The notes beneath the pieces are model-generated. The model did not search any database and had not been told where the DNA came from. It saw only the letters and a list, made by a program, of their open reading frames with translations. Positions 61,031-64,000 of a stretch of DNA of 64,000 bases are shown in pieces. The translations under genes were made by a program, and so were the position numbers. Positions within the stretch are counted from its first letter, which is position 1; each line of letters starts with the position of its first letter. The stretch is taken from contig NZ_CP107532.1 in assembly GCF_025813715.1 (NCBI RefSeq), forward strand, positions 682,001 through 746,000, read 5' to 3'. The DNA is from Methylobacterium sp. FF17 (lineage in GTDB: Bacteria > Pseudomonadota > Alphaproteobacteria > Rhizobiales > Beijerinckiaceae).

Positions 61031-62467
61031 CTACCAGATCCAGAACAGCAGCGCCCAGCCGAAGACCGAGAGGGCACAGGCGGCGGCGATGCCGAGGGTC
61101 GCGCCGGCCCGGCGCCAGCCCCGCGCGTAGAGTCCCGCCACCGACCAGGCGAGCCAGACGCTCCACAGGCTGGTGCCGAGGAGGAGCGCGGCGCGGGTCT
61201 CGGGAACGTATGGGATGTGGATGCCGTCGCCGCGCAGGAACGTGACGGTGAGCGCCGACAGGCCGAGGAAGACGCCGCAACCCGCCACGGGGATCAGCGT
61301 CTGGGTGAGGTGATGGAAGCGGTCCTTCGAACAGGCGCCGAGCGCCAGGGTGGCGGCCCCCACCAGCGCGGAGAGCGAGAGGCCGAGCACGATCGCGGTG
61401 GCGGCGATGTAGGCGAGCAGGAGGCCGCCATCGAGGACGCTGAGCACGTCGTTGTGCTCGGGGTAATTGGTCAGGATGAACCAGGGCAGCGTGGTCTCGA
61501 GGGGCCAGGTGACGCCGCGCTCGATCAGCCAGGTCGCCAGCACCTGCTTGACGTCGATGAACCACGGGCTCGACGACCATTGGAAGGCGCCCACCGCCAG
61601 GCCCATCATGCCGAACAGGATGAGCACTGTCTGGTCGAGGCTCGGCTCCGCGCCGGCCACATGCACGATCTCGTGGGTGGGGGAGCGCCGGGCGAGGCGC
61701 ACGGCGCCGCGATAGCCCGAGCAGCGCCCGCACATGTGGCAGGCCCCGGCGCCGTTCATGGTCTTGACCGGAACCAGCGGCGCGCAGTTGAAGGTTTCGC
61801 CTTTCGGCTTCGGCGAGGTCGCCCAGGCGGCGTGATCGACCTGGAAGCTCACCGGGGCGAGCTTGGCCAGCACCGCGAAGACCCCGTTGACGGGGCAGAG
61901 ATAGCGGCACCAGACCCGCTTGTTGCGGCCGTAGAGCAGCCCGACGACGATCGCCGCCACGGTGGAGCCGCCGAGCACCGCGAGCACCGGCTTGGGATAG
62001 CCGTACACGCTGACCATCTGGCCGTAGACCGTGGTGCCGGCGAAGGCCACGAAGGGCCAGCCGCCCCAGGTGATCCAGCGCGGCACGGCCCGGCCGAGGC
62101 TCCAGCGGCTGGCGAATTCGGTGAGCGCCCCTTCGGGACAGAGCACGCCGCACCAGGCCCGGCCGACCACCACCATGCTGACCAGCACGAAGGGCCACCA
62201 GATGCCCCAGAAGGCGAATTGGGCGAAGACGGTCAGATCGTTCCACAGGTGCGCGCTGCGCCCGGGCAGGGGCAGGAAGGCCGGCACCGCGACCAGCACG
62301 AGGTAGACGGCCACCACGCCCCACTGGATGGTGCGGATGGTGCCGCCATGGCGCTGGAGCCATTGCCCGAAATCGGCGAGCTTCGCGTCGATCCAGGCAT
62401 CCCGCCCGGAATCATCCCGACCAGGATCGCGGCCGTCGCGCGGTATGATGGAGGTCGAGACCGCCAT
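61031..62467 (-). CDS. ftrD: Membrane polyferredoxin-type 4Fe-4S protein (FtrD)
   Basis: The 478-residue membrane protein has several hydrophobic segments and iron-sulfur motifs: WCGVLCPEG (about 106), WCRYLCPVNG (about 187) and CHMCGRCSGY (about 243), typical of NapH/NosR-like proteins. FtrD is the proposed electron sink or donor of the Ftr ferrous iron system. Its place between ftrB and ftrC supports this. ftrC follows after 37 bp. Confidence 0.9.
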   Translation of the reverse strand: MAVSTSIIPRDGRDPGRDDSGRDAWIDAKLADFGQWLQRHGGTIRTIQWGVVAVYLVLVAVPAFLPLPGRSAHLWNDLTVFAQFAFWGIWWPFVLVSMVVVGRAWCGVLCPEGALTEFASRWSLGRAVPRWITWGGWPFVAFAGTTVYGQMVSVYGYPKPVLAVLGGSTVAAIVVGLLYGRNKRVWCRYLCPVNGVFAVLAKLAPVSFQVDHAAWATSPKPKGETFNCAPLVPVKTMNGAGACHMCGRCSGYRGAVRLARRSPTHEIVHVAGAEPSLDQTVLILFGMMGLAVGAFQWSSSPWFIDVKQVLATWLIERGVTWPLETTLPWFILTNYPEHNDVLSVLDGGLLLAYIAATAIVLGLSLSALVGAATLALGACSKDRFHHLTQTLIPVAGCGVFLGLSALTVTFLRGDGIHIPYVPETRAALLLGTSLWSVWLAWSVAGLYARGWRRAGATLGIAAACALSVFGWALLFWIW

Positions 62468-62489
62468 GGGGTGCTGCTTCGCCAGATCT

Positions 62490-62834
62490 CTACTTCGCGA
62501 CCAGGGTGGCCTTGGAATTCGGGTGGAAGTCGTCGAACACGTCGTAGGTGCCGGGGTCGACCGTGCGGAACACGATGGACGAGGTCGCGCCGGCCGCCAG
62601 GGCCTTCTCGCGCTTCAGCTCCACGCTCTCGAACTCCACCGGACTCGTGCCCGTATTGGTGATCTCGAGCTTGAAGCGGGTGTTGGCCGGGACTTCGATG
62701 ACGTTCGGGGTGATGGTCCCGTCCTTCATCTCGACCTTGATCACCGGCAAGTCCTGGGCGCGGGCAGGCGCCCCGATCGCGACGAGGCCGGCCGCGAGGG
62801 CCGCGGCGGACAGGTAGAGGCGAGCGCTGGCCAT
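62490..62834 (-). CDS. ftrB: Periplasmic cupredoxin-like protein (FtrB)
   Basis: A 114-residue exported protein with signal peptide (cleavage after ARA) and a cupredoxin-like beta-sandwich: GTITPNVIEVPANTRFKLEI, FRTVDPGTYDVFDD, HPNSKATLVAK. A classic C-x-H-x-M copper motif is not evident, although a late His is present. It lies 4 bp after ftrA and is made with it. Confidence 0.88.
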   Translation of the reverse strand: MASARLYLSAAALAAGLVAIGAPARAQDLPVIKVEMKDGTITPNVIEVPANTRFKLEITNTGTSPVEFESVELKREKALAAGATSSIVFRTVDPGTYDVFDDFHPNSKATLVAK

Positions 62835-62838
62835 GGGC

Positions 62839-63396
62839 TCAGTAGGCCCCCTTCTTGCCGATGCCCGCGAAGGTGAAGTCCTGGATCACGTCGAAGGGCT
62901 TGAACCATTCGGCGACGCCGGTCTCCTTGTCGACGTGGCGGCCGAAATGCCCGTGGGCGCCGGGGGGCGCGACCGTAAGTTTCAGGCGGTAGCGCCCGGG
63001 ACCCGACAGCTTGACGTTGTCCCCGTAATGCGGCCCGTCATTGGCCACCATCGGCATCAGCCCGCCGGAGACCTTCGGTCCGGTGGCGGCCTCGCCCTCC
63101 AGCTTGGTGATCTCGAAGCTGACCGACAGGGCCGGCACCCAGTCGCCTTCGGCGAAGCCGTTGCGATTCTCCTTGGTGGCCCGGATATCGGCCTCCAAGT
63201 GGATGTCGGACTGCGCGGCGGCGCGCATCATGTCCGGCGGGTCCATCTCGATCGGCTGCAGGTAGACGGCGGCGATCTCCAGCCCGCCCTGGATCGTCGG
63301 CGGACCGATCGGCGTCTCCTTCGCCTGCGCGACGCCGGAGAGGGCGCTGCCGGCGAGTAGGGTGGCGAGGGCGAGGGAGGAGAGAATCTTGCGCAT
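62839..63396 (-). CDS. ftrA: P19/Tp34-type periplasmic iron-binding protein (FtrA)
   Basis: The 185-residue protein has a signal peptide (MRKILSSLALATLLAGS; cleavage after AQA) and the P19/Tp34 fold with conserved MDPPDM, HLEADIRATKENRNGF, YGDNVKLSGPGRY and the histidine-rich PPGAHGHFGRHVD. It should bind periplasmic Fe(II), possibly with Cu. The first gene of ftrA-ftrB-ftrD-ftrC. The start was set at the signal peptide Met; a longer start is possible but not needed. Confidence 0.92.
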   Translation of the reverse strand: MRKILSSLALATLLAGSALSGVAQAKETPIGPPTIQGGLEIAAVYLQPIEMDPPDMMRAAAQSDIHLEADIRATKENRNGFAEGDWVPALSVSFEITKLEGEAATGPKVSGGLMPMVANDGPHYGDNVKLSGPGRYRLKLTVAPPGAHGHFGRHVDKETGVAEWFKPFDVIQDFTFAGIGKKGAY

Positions 63397-63458
63397 CGTG
63401 GCTAGCGCGTAGACCACCCGCCAAGACAAGCAAAGAGGCTTTTTCGTCACGTTTCTAG

Positions 63459-63475
63459 ATCGGAACCATTCCAAA
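63459..63475 (-). promoter_or_regulatory. Irr-like iron control element ahead of ftrA
   Basis: The minus strand reads TTTGGAATGGTTCCGAT. Against the ICE-type pattern TTTnGAAnnnTTCnnA it keeps the TTT, GAA, TTC and near-final A. It lies 63 nt upstream of the ftrA start, in an AT-rich stretch (63440-63520), as expected for an iron-responsive operator. The match is imperfect and the regulator is inferred. Confidence 0.35.
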
Positions 63476-63590
63476 CTATAACGTTACTGTGGAAAAATAA
63501 TATTCGGATCGATTTCCAGCACGCCTGCTTGCCCGTGGACAGTCACGCCGGCCGCCGCAGGGGCGTCGATCCCGGATCGGCAAGTTCGCA

Positions 63591-64000
63591 TCAGGTGGCC
63601 GTGGCGCCGGACGCCTCAGCAGGGGCGATCGAGCGGGCAGACCCGAAGGTCCGTCGCGTCAGGCCGGGATAAGCCAGTGCCTGACTGAGCCCGCGTCCCG
63701 CCAGCAGGATCAGGAACGAGAGCCAGAGGCCGCCATTGCCGAGGCCGAGTTCGTGAACGGCGAGCAGGGCCGCTCCGTAGAGCGCGCTCGCGGCGATCAT
63801 CAGGTTGCGCATCGCCCGCGTCCAGGTGGCGCCGATATAGATCCCGTCGAAGGCGAAGGGCAAAGCCGCCATCAGCGGGGCCAGGGCCGCCGGCAGGAGA
63901 TAGAGCCGCGCCATGGCCCGCACCTCGGGGCTGGTGGTGACGGCGTCGATGAAAGCGTGCCCGACGATGAGGAAGCCGCCCGCGATGGCGCCCCCGAAGG
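63591..64000 (-). CDS. MATE/DinF-type transporter, C-terminal part (cut by window)
   Basis: The gene runs off the right edge; only about 136 C-terminal residues are in view. Four hydrophobic segments and the signature FAFDGIYIGATWTRAMRN match the C-terminal half of the DinF branch of MATE efflux transporters. It shows no frameshift. Separated from ftrA by about 195 bp, so it is probably not in the iron operon. Confidence 0.85.
   Translation of the reverse strand, partial: FGGAIAGGFLIVGHAFIDAVTTSPEVRAMARLYLLPAALAPLMAALPFAFDGIYIGATWTRAMRNLMIAASALYGAALLAVHELGLGNGGLWLSFLILLAGRGLSQALAYPGLTRRTFGSARSIAPAEASGATAT

Overview
This 64 kb window is GC-rich chromosomal DNA that is almost fully packed with genes. 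The gene set points to a Hyphomicrobiales (Rhizobiales) alphaproteobacterium, most likely of the Methylobacterium/Methylorubrum type. The evidence is the dnaG-rpoD block beside divergent carA, CarB with the alphaproteobacterial insertion, lptF-lptG-lptD-pdxA-rsmA, a thiO-thiS-thiG-thiE operon under a TPP riboswitch, an Anbu proteasome-like operon, a YdeP-family formate dehydrogenase resembling Fdh4 of methylotrophs, a malyl-CoA lyase-family protein and an FtrABCD-type ferrous iron system. I saw no insertion sequence, prophage, CRISPR array or rRNA; the only tRNA is tRNA-Leu(TAA).

Layout. 1-8 kb: a gene-free stretch, the Entner-Doudoroff pair edd-eda, a divergent membrane diguanylate cyclase, a DUF4336 protein, tRNA-Leu, an FAD monooxygenase and a small zinc-finger protein. 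8-14 kb: map, radC, then four co-directional genes (circularly permuted ATP-grasp, alpha-E, transglutaminase, Anbu) that look like one ligase/protease system. 14-17.2 kb (minus strand): thiamine thiazole operon with its riboswitch. 17.2-25.8 kb (minus): class III cyclase, rpoD, dnaG, a chemoreceptor and a GatB/YqeY protein. 26-34.7 kb (plus): carA, a small membrane protein, carB, greA, a secreted protein, an ELM1-like protein and trxB. 34.9-41 kb: LysR regulator, Tat-exported MsrP, acyl-CoA ligase, a membrane protein and pepA. 41-48 kb (plus): LPS export genes lptF-lptG-lptD, then pdxA and rsmA. 48-53.7 kb: Tim44-like protein, histidine kinase with an upstream S24 repressor, DUF952, pyrD and two uncharacterised genes. 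53.9-59.7 kb: formate dehydrogenase pair, old yellow enzyme, CitE-like lyase, DUF167. 59.4-63.4 kb (minus): iron import operon ftrA-ftrB-ftrD-ftrC with a CsaA-like gene and a small acidic protein behind it. The right edge cuts a MATE-type transporter.

Most genes are housekeeping. The parts most worth a second look are the Anbu/ATP-grasp system, the readable ON/OFF pairing of the TPP riboswitch with a TTG-started thiO, the zinc-ligand-poor DnaG, the palindrome in front of the S24 repressor, and a large intergenic dyad after the formate dehydrogenase. All function calls come from reading the sequence; no database search was run.
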